Shown here one piece after another: positions 53,783 to 62,979 of a stretch of 64,000 nucleotides of DNA. Origin of the DNA: Nostoc sp. MS1 (GTDB lineage: Bacteria > Cyanobacteriota > Cyanobacteriia > Cyanobacteriales > Nostocaceae); contig NZ_AP023441.1 of assembly GCF_019976755.1 (NCBI RefSeq), forward strand, positions 1,364,001-1,428,000, read 5' to 3'. The position numbers and the translations under genes were made by a program. The notes beneath the pieces are model-generated. The model was not told the origin of the DNA, made no database searches, and saw only the letters and a list, made by a program, of their open reading frames with translations. Position 1 is the stretch's first letter. Every line of letters starts with the position of its first letter.

Positions 53783-53845
53783 GTCAGTAAGGGCGTATAT
53801 CTTTATGCCTTAACTCTACATAATGTATAAGTAAAATAACAAAAC

Positions 53846-53890
53846 CCCACCCTATTTTGGTAAACGCTGAAACAGGGTGGGTGTTGTTTT
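53846..53890 (+). terminator. Rho-independent terminator after the sugar transferase
   Basis: CCCACCCT (53846-53853) pairs with AGGGTGGG (53874-53881), extendable by ATTT/AAAC with one mismatch, and is followed by TGTTGTTTT. Strong GC stem with a T-rich tail on the plus strand. Confidence 0.75.
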
Positions 53891-53947
53891 AGAGAGTAGC
53901 AATAACAAATTAAGTACAATCAAATTATCCTCTACCTCAGCACGGTC

Positions 53948-54178
53948 ATGGTTGTCCCAGAACTCGAACAACAACTACTTCAGCTTTCACCAGACGATAA
54001 ACTTTACATTATCCAACTTTTAGTACAAAGTCTGACTACACATAATAACAACACTCAGTCTGTGCAAACAAGCAAAATCCCAGAATATCCGCAGCCTCAT
54101 TTCTACGGATGTATTCAAGATGAGTCATTCTTTCGCCATCCCCAAGGACAACAAGCAGAACGAGAACCAATCCAGTGA
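53948..54178 (+). CDS. Probable antitoxin of the PIN toxin
   Basis: A 76-residue protein. An N-terminal helical part (PELEQQLLQLSPDDKLYIIQLLVQSL) is followed by an unstructured, Pro/His/Gln-rich tail that could wrap the toxin. It overlaps the vapC start by 4 bases (GTGA), the usual coupling of antitoxin and toxin genes. No AbrB, Phd or RHH DNA-binding domain is visible, so this is an antitoxin call by position and shape. Confidence 0.6.
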   Translation: MVVPELEQQLLQLSPDDKLYIIQLLVQSLTTHNNNTQSVQTSKIPEYPQPHFYGCIQDESFFRHPQGQQAEREPIQ

Positions 54179-54576
54179 AATTCCTCCTTGATACTAATAC
54201 CTGCATTATCTATATGCGGGGTAAAAATTTCGCTTTAAAACAAAAACTCGAATCCACTATTACTAAAGATATTGCTGTTTGCTCAATCGTCAAAGCTGAA
54301 CTATTTTATGGTTCTATGAAAAGTATCAATCCACAACGGAATCTTATTTTACAACAACAATTTTTATCCCAATTTATATCCTTACCCTTTGACGATTTAG
54401 CCGCGACGACATTTGGCACGATTCGCGCGCAACTAGAAGCATTAGGTACTCCAATTGGAGCGTATGACTTACAAATTGCCGCGATTGCACTAACAAATAA
54501 CTTAACCCTAATCACACATAACACTAGAGAATTTCAACGTATTAATAACTTGTTGATTGAAGACTGGGAGATATAG
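54175..54576 (+). CDS. vapC: PIN-domain VapC-type toxin
   Basis: A 133-residue PIN ribonuclease starting at GTG. Acidic residues of the metal site are D6 in FLLDTNTCI, E43 in IVKAELFYGS, the D in GAYDLQIAAIAL, and the C-terminal NTREFQRI region. VapC proteins cleave tRNAs or rRNA when the antitoxin is lost. Full length and coupled to the upstream small gene. HIP1 sites flank the end of the pair. Confidence 0.87.
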   Translation: MKFLLDTNTCIIYMRGKNFALKQKLESTITKDIAVCSIVKAELFYGSMKSINPQRNLILQQQFLSQFISLPFDDLAATTFGTIRAQLEALGTPIGAYDLQIAAIALTNNLTLITHNTREFQRINNLLIEDWEI

Positions 54577-54686
54577 CGATCGCTAAAATCACAAATGCAG
54601 TCGCACAAACAAAAAATGCGATCTTTTTACCTAAAACGGGTAGTGAGCGATCGCAATTTATGATATTGGTTATGAAAAAATCAAGA

Positions 54687-55328
54687 TTAAGTGGCTAAAA
54701 AGACGATACCGATACTAACTAGCACGAAGCCTAAAAGACGAGCAATTTGAGGTAAAGTGTGAAAGTTGAGCTTTCTGGCGCTAGTAGCGACTGTGTACTG
54801 AGTTAAAACCATGCCTAATATATAGGCAATTAGAGATATTGTATCAGTCCCAGTTATTGTTTGATTGATAACGTTGCCTTGAAAGAAACCAGCGATGCCT
54901 ACGGCGGGCTGCGCCAACGCACCTAAAATAACCAGAACCAACCACATTGAGCGGTTGGGTGTCATTAACATAGCACCAAAACTGACGCTAAAAAGCGCGA
55001 TGGCTATCTCTGCACTTGGTAAATTAAACTGTAATAAATGGCTAAATGAGCCTAAGACTGATGCTAATAAAAAAGTGTTAGTGATAATGCCAGCTTGTAC
55101 AAAGCCAGCAGAGAAGAAACCAATACTTAAAATACTAACCAAACTATTCAGGTGAAGTATTGGGTCAGCAATTCCCCATAAAAAACCATCCCAGACATTA
55201 GAGATAGTATGCTGGAGCGATAATCCACTCCAAGAGCTAAACAGACTAATGAGTATAAGAGTTGCGATCGCTCCCAAATGACGATGCTGTAACTTCCCGA
55301 CAGCAGCAGGCTTGGAAATAGTTAACAT
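54687..55328 (-). CDS. HupE/UreJ-like membrane protein, divergent
   Basis: A protein of about 213 residues with six to seven hydrophobic segments (LGAIATLILISLFSSW, LVSILSIGFFSAGFV, AEIAIALFSVSFGAM, LVLVILGALAQPAVGIAG, IARLLGFVLVSIGIVF). The spacing resembles the HupE/UreJ nickel or cobalt permease family. The usual HPxxGxDH motif near helix 2 is replaced by ADPILHLNSL, so metal transport is doubtful. The start at 55328 is preferred; the frame continues to 55382. A palindromic repeat encodes part of GALAQPAVGIA. Confidence 0.55.
   Translation of the reverse strand: MLTISKPAAVGKLQHRHLGAIATLILISLFSSWSGLSLQHTISNVWDGFLWGIADPILHLNSLVSILSIGFFSAGFVQAGIITNTFLLASVLGSFSHLLQFNLPSAEIAIALFSVSFGAMLMTPNRSMWLVLVILGALAQPAVGIAGFFQGNVINQTITGTDTISLIAYILGMVLTQYTVATSARKLNFHTLPQIARLLGFVLVSIGIVFLAT
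54893..54922. repeat. Dispersed repeat inside the HupE-like gene
   Basis: GCGATGCCTACGGCGGGCTG followed by CGCCAACGCACC resembles a common Nostoc-type repeat (GCCTACGGCGGGCT). It is in frame with the membrane-protein gene. Confidence 0.45.
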
Positions 55329-55417
55329 TATTATGCACCATGAGTTTTTGAGGTAATTTATACTTCCCTCGTAATTAGGCAAACTAACAGTGCAAGTAAA
55401 TACCTAGTTGAAAAATA

Positions 55418-57169
55418 TTAACGTAGTAATTCTTCTACTTGGTGCTGACTCCACAACTTTCTATAAAGACCTTCTTTTTGTACCAGTTCCAAGTGATTAC
55501 CCATCTGTACAATTTTGCCCTTATCCATAACAAAAATTCGGTCAGCCGCAGCCGCAGCCGAAAGTTGATGCGTGATAAAGACTACTGTTTTACGTTCTGT
55601 ACCACGAGAAAGATTATTGAGGATTTGGGTAGCTGTTTGATTATCTACACTAGAGAGGGCATCATCTAAAATTAAAACTGAGGCATTGACTAACATTGCT
55701 CTAGCTAATGCGCTACGCTGCCTTTGACCGCCAGAGAGGGTGATACCACGTTCACCAACGATTGTTTCATATTGTTGAGGAAAATTAATAATTTCTGGGT
55801 GAATTTGCGCCAATTTAGCCACATGCTCTACTTGTTCCTGTTGGCTTGCTGGCTCGCCGTAGCGGATATTATTTTTAATGGTGGTACTAAATAGAAAACT
55901 ATCTTGAGGGACGTAGGCGATCGCATTACGTAGATCGGCTAAAGTTATCTTAGTAATATCCACCCCGTCTAAGAATAACTGTCCTGGCTCAATTTCCAAT
56001 AATCTAGGTAAGGCATTAGCTAAAGTCGATTTACCAGAACCAATAGCACCGACAATAGCCACAGTTTCACCTGGGTTAATGGTAAAGTTCACCTTGTTCA
56101 AAGCTGGATTTTCAGCCCCAGGATAAGTATAAGTCAGATTTTTCGCTGTTAATTGACCTATTACGTCTGTTAAGGATAAATTGATAGTTTCATCAGTATC
56201 TTGAATCTTAGCTTCTACACTCAAAATAGATTCTAAACGGTCTATACTTACCTCACCACGTTGGTAAGTGGAAATCGTAAAGCCCAAAAGCGCCGTAGGG
56301 AAAACTAAACGTTCTATATATAATAAAAGTGCCAAGAAGTCGCCAACAGCCAAGGTTCCCGCCGCAATTCGTGATGTTCCCAACCAGATAACTATTAGTG
56401 AACTTAAACTAGCTAAACCCCCAATTAGAGGAAACAAAATATTCCGAGTTTTAGCCAGTTCCAAATTAGCTGTTAGTAACTGTTGATTCTGCACGCCGAA
56501 AGCACGACGCTCGTTTTCTTCTTGGGCATAAATTTTAATTAAAGCAATACCACTAATATCTTCTTGAATTAGTTCACTAATATGAGAAAGTTGTTCTTGT
56601 ACTACCCCTTGTTGTTGTTTTAAACGATTACTAAATAAATTTACGAATACAAACATGAACGGATAAATAGCCAAAGATGCCAGTGTTAAATCCACACTAA
56701 TGGTCAGCATGACTGGCAGAGTTAAAACATAGGCAAATAGAGTATTTGCTAAACTTAAGACTGCAAAACCTAACAACCTTCTGACATTATCTACATCGCT
56801 GGTAGCTCTACTAATTAAATCGCCAATGGTATTATTGGCAAAATAAGCAGGCTCTAGCGTCAGTAAATGTTCAAAAATACGTTGCTTCAGGTCAAATTCT
56901 ACTTGTCTACCTACACCAAATAGCCAAATCCGCGAAGCCATGCGGATGAGTAGCATAGCCGAACTCAGCAGAATTATAATTATTACATAACGTAGTATTT
57001 GGTTCCAGCTAAAATTTCTCGAAAGTTCGTCAACACAAGACTTAATTAGCCAAGGAATATAAACACCCAGCCCATTGACAGACAACAAAGCGAGGATGCC
57101 TAATGCCGCCTCCCGCCAATGGGGAAGCATATAAGCAGCAAGTTTAGCAATTCGTCGAGTTTGTGCCAT
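55418..57169 (-). CDS. ABC exporter half-transporter
   Basis: A 583-residue exporter: six membrane helices (about residues 20-300), Walker A GAIGSGKST (374-382), an intact LSGGQ (478-482), Walker B VLILDDALS with D503 at the catalytic Glu position, and H534 kept in ITHQLSA. The DDALS form resembles MdlA-like half-transporters, which work with a partner. No second half is adjacent, so it may pair with a distant gene or form a homodimer with weak hydrolysis. Substrate unknown. Confidence 0.88.
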   Translation of the reverse strand: MAQTRRIAKLAAYMLPHWREAALGILALLSVNGLGVYIPWLIKSCVDELSRNFSWNQILRYVIIIILLSSAMLLIRMASRIWLFGVGRQVEFDLKQRIFEHLLTLEPAYFANNTIGDLISRATSDVDNVRRLLGFAVLSLANTLFAYVLTLPVMLTISVDLTLASLAIYPFMFVFVNLFSNRLKQQQGVVQEQLSHISELIQEDISGIALIKIYAQEENERRAFGVQNQQLLTANLELAKTRNILFPLIGGLASLSSLIVIWLGTSRIAAGTLAVGDFLALLLYIERLVFPTALLGFTISTYQRGEVSIDRLESILSVEAKIQDTDETINLSLTDVIGQLTAKNLTYTYPGAENPALNKVNFTINPGETVAIVGAIGSGKSTLANALPRLLEIEPGQLFLDGVDITKITLADLRNAIAYVPQDSFLFSTTIKNNIRYGEPASQQEQVEHVAKLAQIHPEIINFPQQYETIVGERGITLSGGQRQRSALARAMLVNASVLILDDALSSVDNQTATQILNNLSRGTERKTVVFITHQLSAAAAADRIFVMDKGKIVQMGNHLELVQKEGLYRKLWSQHQVEELLR

Positions 57170-57364
57170 GAAAGTTGTCTGTAAGTGGGAATTGTAGGGA
57201 GTTTAAGGGGTATAGGGGTCGATGAAAGTATGAAAGATTAAAAACCTAAACTTGTGGAGTGGGGAGTGCTGAGTTCAAATTTGCCTCTGCACCTTTCTTT
57301 GCCCCTCTGCTTTTTCTAGCCTCTCATCCCTAACCCCTAGAGATTTTGGAGGATATTTTTATCC

Positions 57365-58033
57365 TTATGCTTGGCGACCACGCAAGAAAAAGTAAATCTG
57401 ATTAAGATAATTTTCCCAAAATCTTGTTGTTTGTTGCAGAGTTTCCGCGCTGGGTACAAAGTCACTTAGAGTTAAACCTGTGCGATTTGGTACAGGGGGA
57501 GGAGGAGTCTGTAACAGATAGGAGGGAATTTCTGAATTTAAAGGGTTGAGAGCTACTGTTGTCTGCCCTAGTTCTGTTCTGTATAAGATATTATTCCCAA
57601 CATCAGTTATATTACTGCTTGATTGCTGCAAAGCTACCAGCGTTTGTGATGGCACAGAAACAGATGTCGTGGCTAAGGTTCCTCCTAGCAATTTGTTGAT
57701 GAATGGCATACTCGACAACAACAGAATTGTCAATGCCCAACCAGCAAGATATCCTCCTGGCTTGTCTATGCCACCACCTTTAATTCTTTGGGCAGCGAAA
57801 ATCAGTAATAAAATTGATGCCCCTAAAGGTTTGAGGGGAAAGGATACTAAATCCCATAGCGATCGCACAGCTGGTTCATTCGGATTAATGAATGACAAAG
57901 CTAGGACGACCAAAACAATAACTAAAATTATTCGCCCAACAAAAGTACTGGAAGGATAAACTCTCTGAAACAGGGAATAGACAATAGTCCCAATCAGTAG
58001 CCACAGCAGTACCCGGCTTAACAGTAAAAACAT
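57365..58033 (-). CDS. Integral membrane protein, unknown family
   Basis: A 222-residue protein with four hydrophobic segments in the first 120 residues (FLLLSRVLLWLLIGTIVYSLF, FVGRIILVIVLVVLALSF, LKPLGASILLLIFAAQ, GGYLAGWALTILLLSSMPF). A polar loop rich in Ser, Thr and Pro (QTPPPPVPNRTG) and a C-terminal amphipathic helix follow. I do not recognise the family. It is encoded upstream of the ABC half-exporter on the same strand with a 195-bp gap. Confidence 0.65.
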   Translation of the reverse strand: MFLLLSRVLLWLLIGTIVYSLFQRVYPSSTFVGRIILVIVLVVLALSFINPNEPAVRSLWDLVSFPLKPLGASILLLIFAAQRIKGGGIDKPGGYLAGWALTILLLSSMPFINKLLGGTLATTSVSVPSQTLVALQQSSSNITDVGNNILYRTELGQTTVALNPLNSEIPSYLLQTPPPPVPNRTGLTLSDFVPSAETLQQTTRFWENYLNQIYFFLRGRQA

Positions 58034-58414
58034 ATATTTACTCTCAAATCTCCTTTTGTAGTTAGCCTAGAGGTCTTGCGAAGTGGATTGATTTTAGCGT
58101 CAATACTCAAAGACTTACGCATAAAAACGAAAAATCCAGGATTTGGATGTAGGAATTTATTGTGGAAAACATTTGCACATGAACCTCCTTATGGGTTTAC
58201 ACCCCGCCAAAGCCAAGGGTTCCCTTGCATAAATCTTCTTGTAATTGCAGCATTTGACATAAAATATCTCAACCCTCACACCAAAGACCACTGTCGTAGT
58301 GATTTTAGTGCAATTTTTCCCCACTGCGTTCAATATTTATAATTTTCGAGATTAGTAATGTGGTACACCATTAAACTAAATTAATTGAGTAGTTGTCACT
58401 CAAAAGGAAAAACT
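58034..58414. promoter_or_regulatory. 381-bp upstream region of galE
   Basis: No gene recognised. Just before the galE start, TTGAGT (58385-58390) and ACTCAA (58398-58403) form a 6-bp dyad around AGTTGTC, immediately upstream of the AAAGGAAA ribosome-binding site. Confidence 0.45.
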
Positions 58415-59413
58415 ATGTCGCCTGGAAAGCCCAGCATTTTAGTAACGGGGGGAGCAGGATATATTGGTTCGCACACCGTACTGGCTCTCAAGCAAGCAGG
58501 TTATGACGTGGTAATACTAGATAATTTAGTCTATGGACATCGTGATCTAGTAGAAAAGGTTTTGCAGGTAGAACTCGTAGTTGGTGATACAGGCGATCGC
58601 CCTTTGTTAGATGAGTTATTTAAGTCTCGCCATTTTGATGCAGTCATGCACTTTTCCGCTTATGCTTATGTAGGCGAATCCGTGAGTGACCCTGCTAAAT
58701 ACTACCGCAATAATGTTTTAGGCACACTAACACTATTAGAAGCGATGTTAGCGGCTTCAATTAAGAAATTTGTCTTTTCTTCCACTTGTGCCACCTATGG
58801 AGTGCCAGAGGTTGTTCCCATCCCTGAAAATCATCCCCAAAACCCCATTAATCCTTACGGTGCGACAAAATTAATGGTAGAGCGAATTTTATCTGATTTT
58901 GATGTAGCTTACGGTTTAAAATCAGTCCGTTTCCGTTATTTTAATGCGGCTGGAGCTAACCCTGAAGGTTTGTTAGGTGAAGATCATAACCCGGAAACTC
59001 ATTTGATTCCCCTGGTTTTACTTACAGCCTTGGGCAAACGTAAATCTATTTCCATTTTTGGCACAGATTACCCTACACCCGATGGCACTTGTATTCGAGA
59101 TTATATTCACGTTAACGACTTAGCTGATGCGCATATTTTGGGACTGGAATATTTATTAAAAGGTGGGGATAGCGAAGTTTTCAACTTAGGAAATGGTCAA
59201 GGCTTCTCAGTTAGGGAAGTAATCGCAGCTGCCGAACAAGTAACAGGATTACCCATAGCCGTGGAAGAAAGCGATCGCCGTCCCGGAGATCCCCCAAGTC
59301 TCATCGGTAGTGGAGAGAAAGCCAGAAAAATTCTCGGCTGGCAACCCCAATACCCAGCGATTAAAGATATCGTTACTCATGCTTGGCAGTGGCATCAGAA
59401 GCGGCATCAATAA
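58415..59413 (+). CDS. galE: UDP-glucose 4-epimerase
   Basis: A 332-residue NAD-dependent short-chain dehydrogenase that interconverts UDP-glucose and UDP-galactose in the cytoplasm. It shows ILVTGGAGYIGSHT at the N-terminus, HFSAYAYVGESV, FSSTCATYGVP, the catalytic NPYGATK (Tyr and Lys) and RYFNAAGANPEG. The ATG at 58415 follows AAAGGAAA; the frame also reaches back to a TTG at 58385, which lacks such a site. It can feed galactose units to the sugar transferase at 53171 and links to the sucrose enzymes to its right. Confidence 0.93.
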   Translation: MSPGKPSILVTGGAGYIGSHTVLALKQAGYDVVILDNLVYGHRDLVEKVLQVELVVGDTGDRPLLDELFKSRHFDAVMHFSAYAYVGESVSDPAKYYRNNVLGTLTLLEAMLAASIKKFVFSSTCATYGVPEVVPIPENHPQNPINPYGATKLMVERILSDFDVAYGLKSVRFRYFNAAGANPEGLLGEDHNPETHLIPLVLLTALGKRKSISIFGTDYPTPDGTCIRDYIHVNDLADAHILGLEYLLKGGDSEVFNLGNGQGFSVREVIAAAEQVTGLPIAVEESDRRPGDPPSLIGSGEKARKILGWQPQYPAIKDIVTHAWQWHQKRHQ

Positions 59414-59478
59414 ATTGTGATATGGGGAATAGGCAGTGGAGATAAATTTATTCTTTACTATCTATTCCCTTATAATTT

Positions 59479-59928
59479 TTAATGGAAAGTTGTCAAACTT
59501 TCTGAGGAATGATGATTTCTAGATGGTGCTTTCATCCATTGAAAAGCGACCATATTTAATAACAAGCCGATGAGGAATAAAAATACCATTAATGTAATTT
59601 GATACCAAATTACTTGAGGCAACAGTAAATCCAAAACTAGATGTAAGAAATTTAAAACACTATAGATTATAGTTAGCCAAAAATGTCCTATTCTATAACG
59701 TTTACCCTCAGTGAATACACTGCCTATAATTGCCAGCATCGGCAGTACAAAAAAGCCCAACATCAGCCACATTATCCCTGCTATTTCGTTAATATTATTA
59801 GCTTTTTGAGATTCGATTACACTCAATCCGTGGAAGATTGGCATTAATCCTAATAAAGTATGAAATAGCGTTCCCAATAAGAAGACTATCCACAAAGCAG
59901 CAATTTTTATTTGATAACTTGTTGTCAT
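59479..59928 (-). CDS. Four-helix membrane protein, unknown family
   Basis: A 149-residue protein with four hydrophobic segments (IAALWIVFLLGTLFHTLLGLM, IMWLMLGFFVLPMLAIIGSVF, FWLTIIYSVLNFLHLVLDLLL, ITLMVFLFLIGLLLNMVAF) joined by short loops, with a basic EGKRYRIGH loop. It looks like an intact small integral membrane protein but I do not recognise a family. It is convergent with galE and lies between galE and the GH65 gene. Confidence 0.7.
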   Translation of the reverse strand: MTTSYQIKIAALWIVFLLGTLFHTLLGLMPIFHGLSVIESQKANNINEIAGIMWLMLGFFVLPMLAIIGSVFTEGKRYRIGHFWLTIIYSVLNFLHLVLDLLLPQVIWYQITLMVFLFLIGLLLNMVAFQWMKAPSRNHHSSESLTTFH

Positions 59929-60009
59929 ATTATTTTAACCTTTTGCTATTAATAGATAGAGAAAATATCAAAAGTCAGTTTATAAACATTCATAATTACG
60001 AATTACAAA

Positions 60010-62952
60010 TTACGAATTAGTATTAGCTACTTCTTGAAATTTAAAACGTAAATCTGCCCATCTCACGCCTGCAAGATTGGGAAGAACTATATCAGCTGCA
60101 CCAACACGTTCAACCGGGCCAAGTCCTATAGCCCACATCCCGCCTGCTTTAGCAGCTTCGATACCTGCGGCTGCATCTTCGACAACTACGCATTGTTGTG
60201 GTTCTAGCCCTAACTGATGAGCAGCAAAGAGAAATAAATCCGGTGCTGGCTTGGGTTTTTGGACACTATATCCATCAGCGATCGCATCTACTTTATCAGC
60301 AATTCCCAACCGCTCAATTACTGTTTTGGCATTTTTACTGCCTGAACCTATTCCGATTTTAATTCCCGCTTGCCGTAGTTCATCTAAAAGAGCGATCGCA
60401 CCCGGTAACAAATCCTTAGATGTAATATGTTCTATCAGTTCCACATAGTAGCGATTTTTACGCTCCATCATTTCTTCAATTTGTGCTTCTGAATAATGCC
60501 TATCCCCAATAATCAACATCAGAGAAGCACGACGAGATACACCTCGCAAAGCTTCGTTAGCCTTTCTGTTAAAAGGTATACCTTCCTCATCAGCTAATTT
60601 TTGCCACGCTTGATAATGGTATTCTGCTGTATCTGTTAATACCCCATCTAGATCGAAAATAAAGCCGCGAATGTTGGTTCGACTACGCTCACCAACCGGG
60701 AGTGCTGAATGATAAGTAAGAATCTTTTCCTTGTCCTCCTTGTCTCCCTTGTCTGCTCTAGCCAAATCAAATTGATACCACTCACCGCGCCAATGTAGCT
60801 GAAACTTTAGGCGTGTCCAAGTTGGGGGTAAGTGGGGGTTGGCGATGGGGCCTTGTTCGGTGAGTTGGATACCGCCAAAGCCAAAAATTACTGCTTGCCA
60901 AATCCCACCAGCACTTGCGCCGTGAATACCATCGTTGGCGTTACCGCGTTTATCTTCTAAATCAACCATGAGCGCCTGCATAAAGCGTTCGTAGGCGGTG
61001 GTTGATTTGCCTAAATCTGAGGCTAAAATGGCGTGAATTGCAGGGCCTAGTGAGGAACCATAGGTGATATCTGTGCGGGGTGCGTAATAGTCCCAATTTG
61101 TGGCTAAGACTTTTTCGTTGTAGGGAAACTCGGCCGATGGACGCATCAGGTACAGCAGCATTAAGACATCTGGTTGCTTGAGGACTTGGTACTGGTTAGC
61201 GCCTTCGATACCCAGGATGGTTTGCATGGAACGCTGGCGCGGTTCGTAGTCTTGTAAGTTGATGTCTTTGAGTTGGAAAAATCCCTCAAATTGTTCGATT
61301 AATCCCGTTTTGGAGTCGTAGAAAATGCAGACTTTTTTGATGATATCTTGCCAGTGTATTTCTAAATCAGAAGTCAGTTGCAATTGATTTTCTAACTCTG
61401 TAGCTCGTTGGGGGAAAGTACGACGCAACCAGTCATAAACTTTCAGCGCCTTTTCCAGATGCCATTGCACCATGCGGTTGGTGAAGGTATTGTTGTGGAC
61501 AAACTCGTGGTATTCATCTGCACCAATTACGCCACGGATTTCATAGCGATCGCCACCTGCGTTATACTCAACTCGACTACTCCAAAAAATAGCCGAATCT
61601 AGGATAATTTCCGCCCCATAATCACGTATCCATTCATCATCCCCGGTAACTTGCCAGTATTGCCAGACAGCATAAGCAATATCTGCACTATTATGAATTT
61701 CGCGATCGCGACACCAAATACGCACATCTTCGCCATAATAATCATCAGGCAAAGCCCAACGCGGTGTCACTTCATCCCCAGTGTCCGCACTTTCCCAAGC
61801 GTACATCGCCCCCTTAAAACCGTAATGGCTGGCTTTACGTCGCGCCCCGTTGATGGTGTGATAACGGTAGGTGAGTAAGTTTTTGGCTATATTTGGTTGG
61901 GTAAAGGTGAAAAAGGGGAGGATAAAAATTTCCGTATCCCAAAAAATATGTCCTCGATAGCCAAACCCGGAAAGAGTTTTCGCGGGAATACTCACTTTAT
62001 CATCATGGAATGGGGCTGCAATTAGCAGTTGAAACAGGTTATAGCGGACAGCAAAAGCGGCTGTAGGATCTCCTTCGATGTATATGTCGCTTTTTTGCCA
62101 TACCTCATCCCAAGCTTGCTTATTAGCTGTGAGTAAGGTTGTGTAGTCGCTTAGTTGGGCGAGTTTTTCCTTAGCGGCTGTAACTGGTTGGTTTATCTCC
62201 CGTGATGTATATACCGTCACCAACTTTTCAACTGTAATGGTTTGTTGCGATTTAGCTAAAAAACCCGCGCTAATAGTGGGATATCCAGGAACGATACTTA
62301 CTTGTAAAGCTGCTTCCGCACCAGATATGGTCATCTTAGCCGCCATCCCAATTTCAATTTGGGTTCCACGGGTACGACTTTGTAACCAAATACCTTGAGC
62401 AGTTTTACCTTGATCTAAACCTTCCCAATGATTAAAACCTTGATTTTCTGCATAACCGTTAATACTCGCTTGAATTTCGATTGTGCAATCACTATCATGT
62501 GGTGTTAACTGGCAACGCTGCCCTAAAATATGTGGGTCTGCTAAACTAGCGAAGCGTTCAAAATAGATATCGATAACGCTACCACTGGGACTACGCCAAC
62601 GTAGGGAACGACTTAGCAAACCTTGACTAACATCAAGCTGACGTTTGTATTGTAATACTTCACCCTGATCCATACGGAAGCGATCGCCATTCACCACAAT
62701 GATCAACGGCAACCAATCAGGACAATTAGCCAGTTCCGTATAAACTACAGGTACATCATCATACACCCCATGAATAAAAGTAGCTGGTAAACCAAGGGCG
62801 TGACCTTCCTCTAAGCTACCCCTCGTACCTAAATAACCATTACCAATAGTAAAGACAGTACTTCTAGAGTGCAACTGCTCAAGATTAAACTTGCTTTCAG
62901 TTAATATCCAATCTTGATAAATAAAATCACGAGAAGGACATTTTGTATTCAT
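60010..62952 (-). CDS. GH65 glycoside phosphorylase fused to beta-phosphoglucomutase
   Basis: A 980-residue bifunctional protein. Residues 1 to about 750 form a GH65 inverting phosphorylase (maltose, trehalose or kojibiose phosphorylase group) with the catalytic Glu in GVIGADEYHEF near residue 480 and HIFWDTEIFILPFF near 340. Residues about 760-975 form a HAD beta-phosphoglucomutase: FIFDLDGVLTDTAEYH with the nucleophile Asp, GIGSGSKN, KPKPAPDLF and VVVEDAAAGIEAAKAGG. The first half yields beta-glucose 1-phosphate from a disaccharide and phosphate; the second turns it into glucose 6-phosphate. The disaccharide cannot be told from sequence. A sucrose synthase gene lies 27 bp upstream. Confidence 0.93.
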   Translation of the reverse strand: MNTKCPSRDFIYQDWILTESKFNLEQLHSRSTVFTIGNGYLGTRGSLEEGHALGLPATFIHGVYDDVPVVYTELANCPDWLPLIIVVNGDRFRMDQGEVLQYKRQLDVSQGLLSRSLRWRSPSGSVIDIYFERFASLADPHILGQRCQLTPHDSDCTIEIQASINGYAENQGFNHWEGLDQGKTAQGIWLQSRTRGTQIEIGMAAKMTISGAEAALQVSIVPGYPTISAGFLAKSQQTITVEKLVTVYTSREINQPVTAAKEKLAQLSDYTTLLTANKQAWDEVWQKSDIYIEGDPTAAFAVRYNLFQLLIAAPFHDDKVSIPAKTLSGFGYRGHIFWDTEIFILPFFTFTQPNIAKNLLTYRYHTINGARRKASHYGFKGAMYAWESADTGDEVTPRWALPDDYYGEDVRIWCRDREIHNSADIAYAVWQYWQVTGDDEWIRDYGAEIILDSAIFWSSRVEYNAGGDRYEIRGVIGADEYHEFVHNNTFTNRMVQWHLEKALKVYDWLRRTFPQRATELENQLQLTSDLEIHWQDIIKKVCIFYDSKTGLIEQFEGFFQLKDINLQDYEPRQRSMQTILGIEGANQYQVLKQPDVLMLLYLMRPSAEFPYNEKVLATNWDYYAPRTDITYGSSLGPAIHAILASDLGKSTTAYERFMQALMVDLEDKRGNANDGIHGASAGGIWQAVIFGFGGIQLTEQGPIANPHLPPTWTRLKFQLHWRGEWYQFDLARADKGDKEDKEKILTYHSALPVGERSRTNIRGFIFDLDGVLTDTAEYHYQAWQKLADEEGIPFNRKANEALRGVSRRASLMLIIGDRHYSEAQIEEMMERKNRYYVELIEHITSKDLLPGAIALLDELRQAGIKIGIGSGSKNAKTVIERLGIADKVDAIADGYSVQKPKPAPDLFLFAAHQLGLEPQQCVVVEDAAAGIEAAKAGGMWAIGLGPVERVGAADIVLPNLAGVRWADLRFKFQEVANTNS

Positions 62953-62953
62953 G

Positions 62954-62978
62954 ATAGTTGACAGTTGACAGTTGACAA
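62954..62978. repeat. Heptanucleotide repeat between the GH65 and sucrose synthase genes
   Basis: GATAGTTGACAGTTGACAG followed by TTGACA, the same TTGACAG unit as at 49340-49378, filling the short gap between two genes that are likely co-transcribed. Confidence 0.75.
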
Positions 62979-62979
62979 A

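Noticed and set aside
58076..58342. 88-residue plus-strand frame before galE
   Set aside because: Composition and lack of motifs suggest a chance frame in the upstream region.
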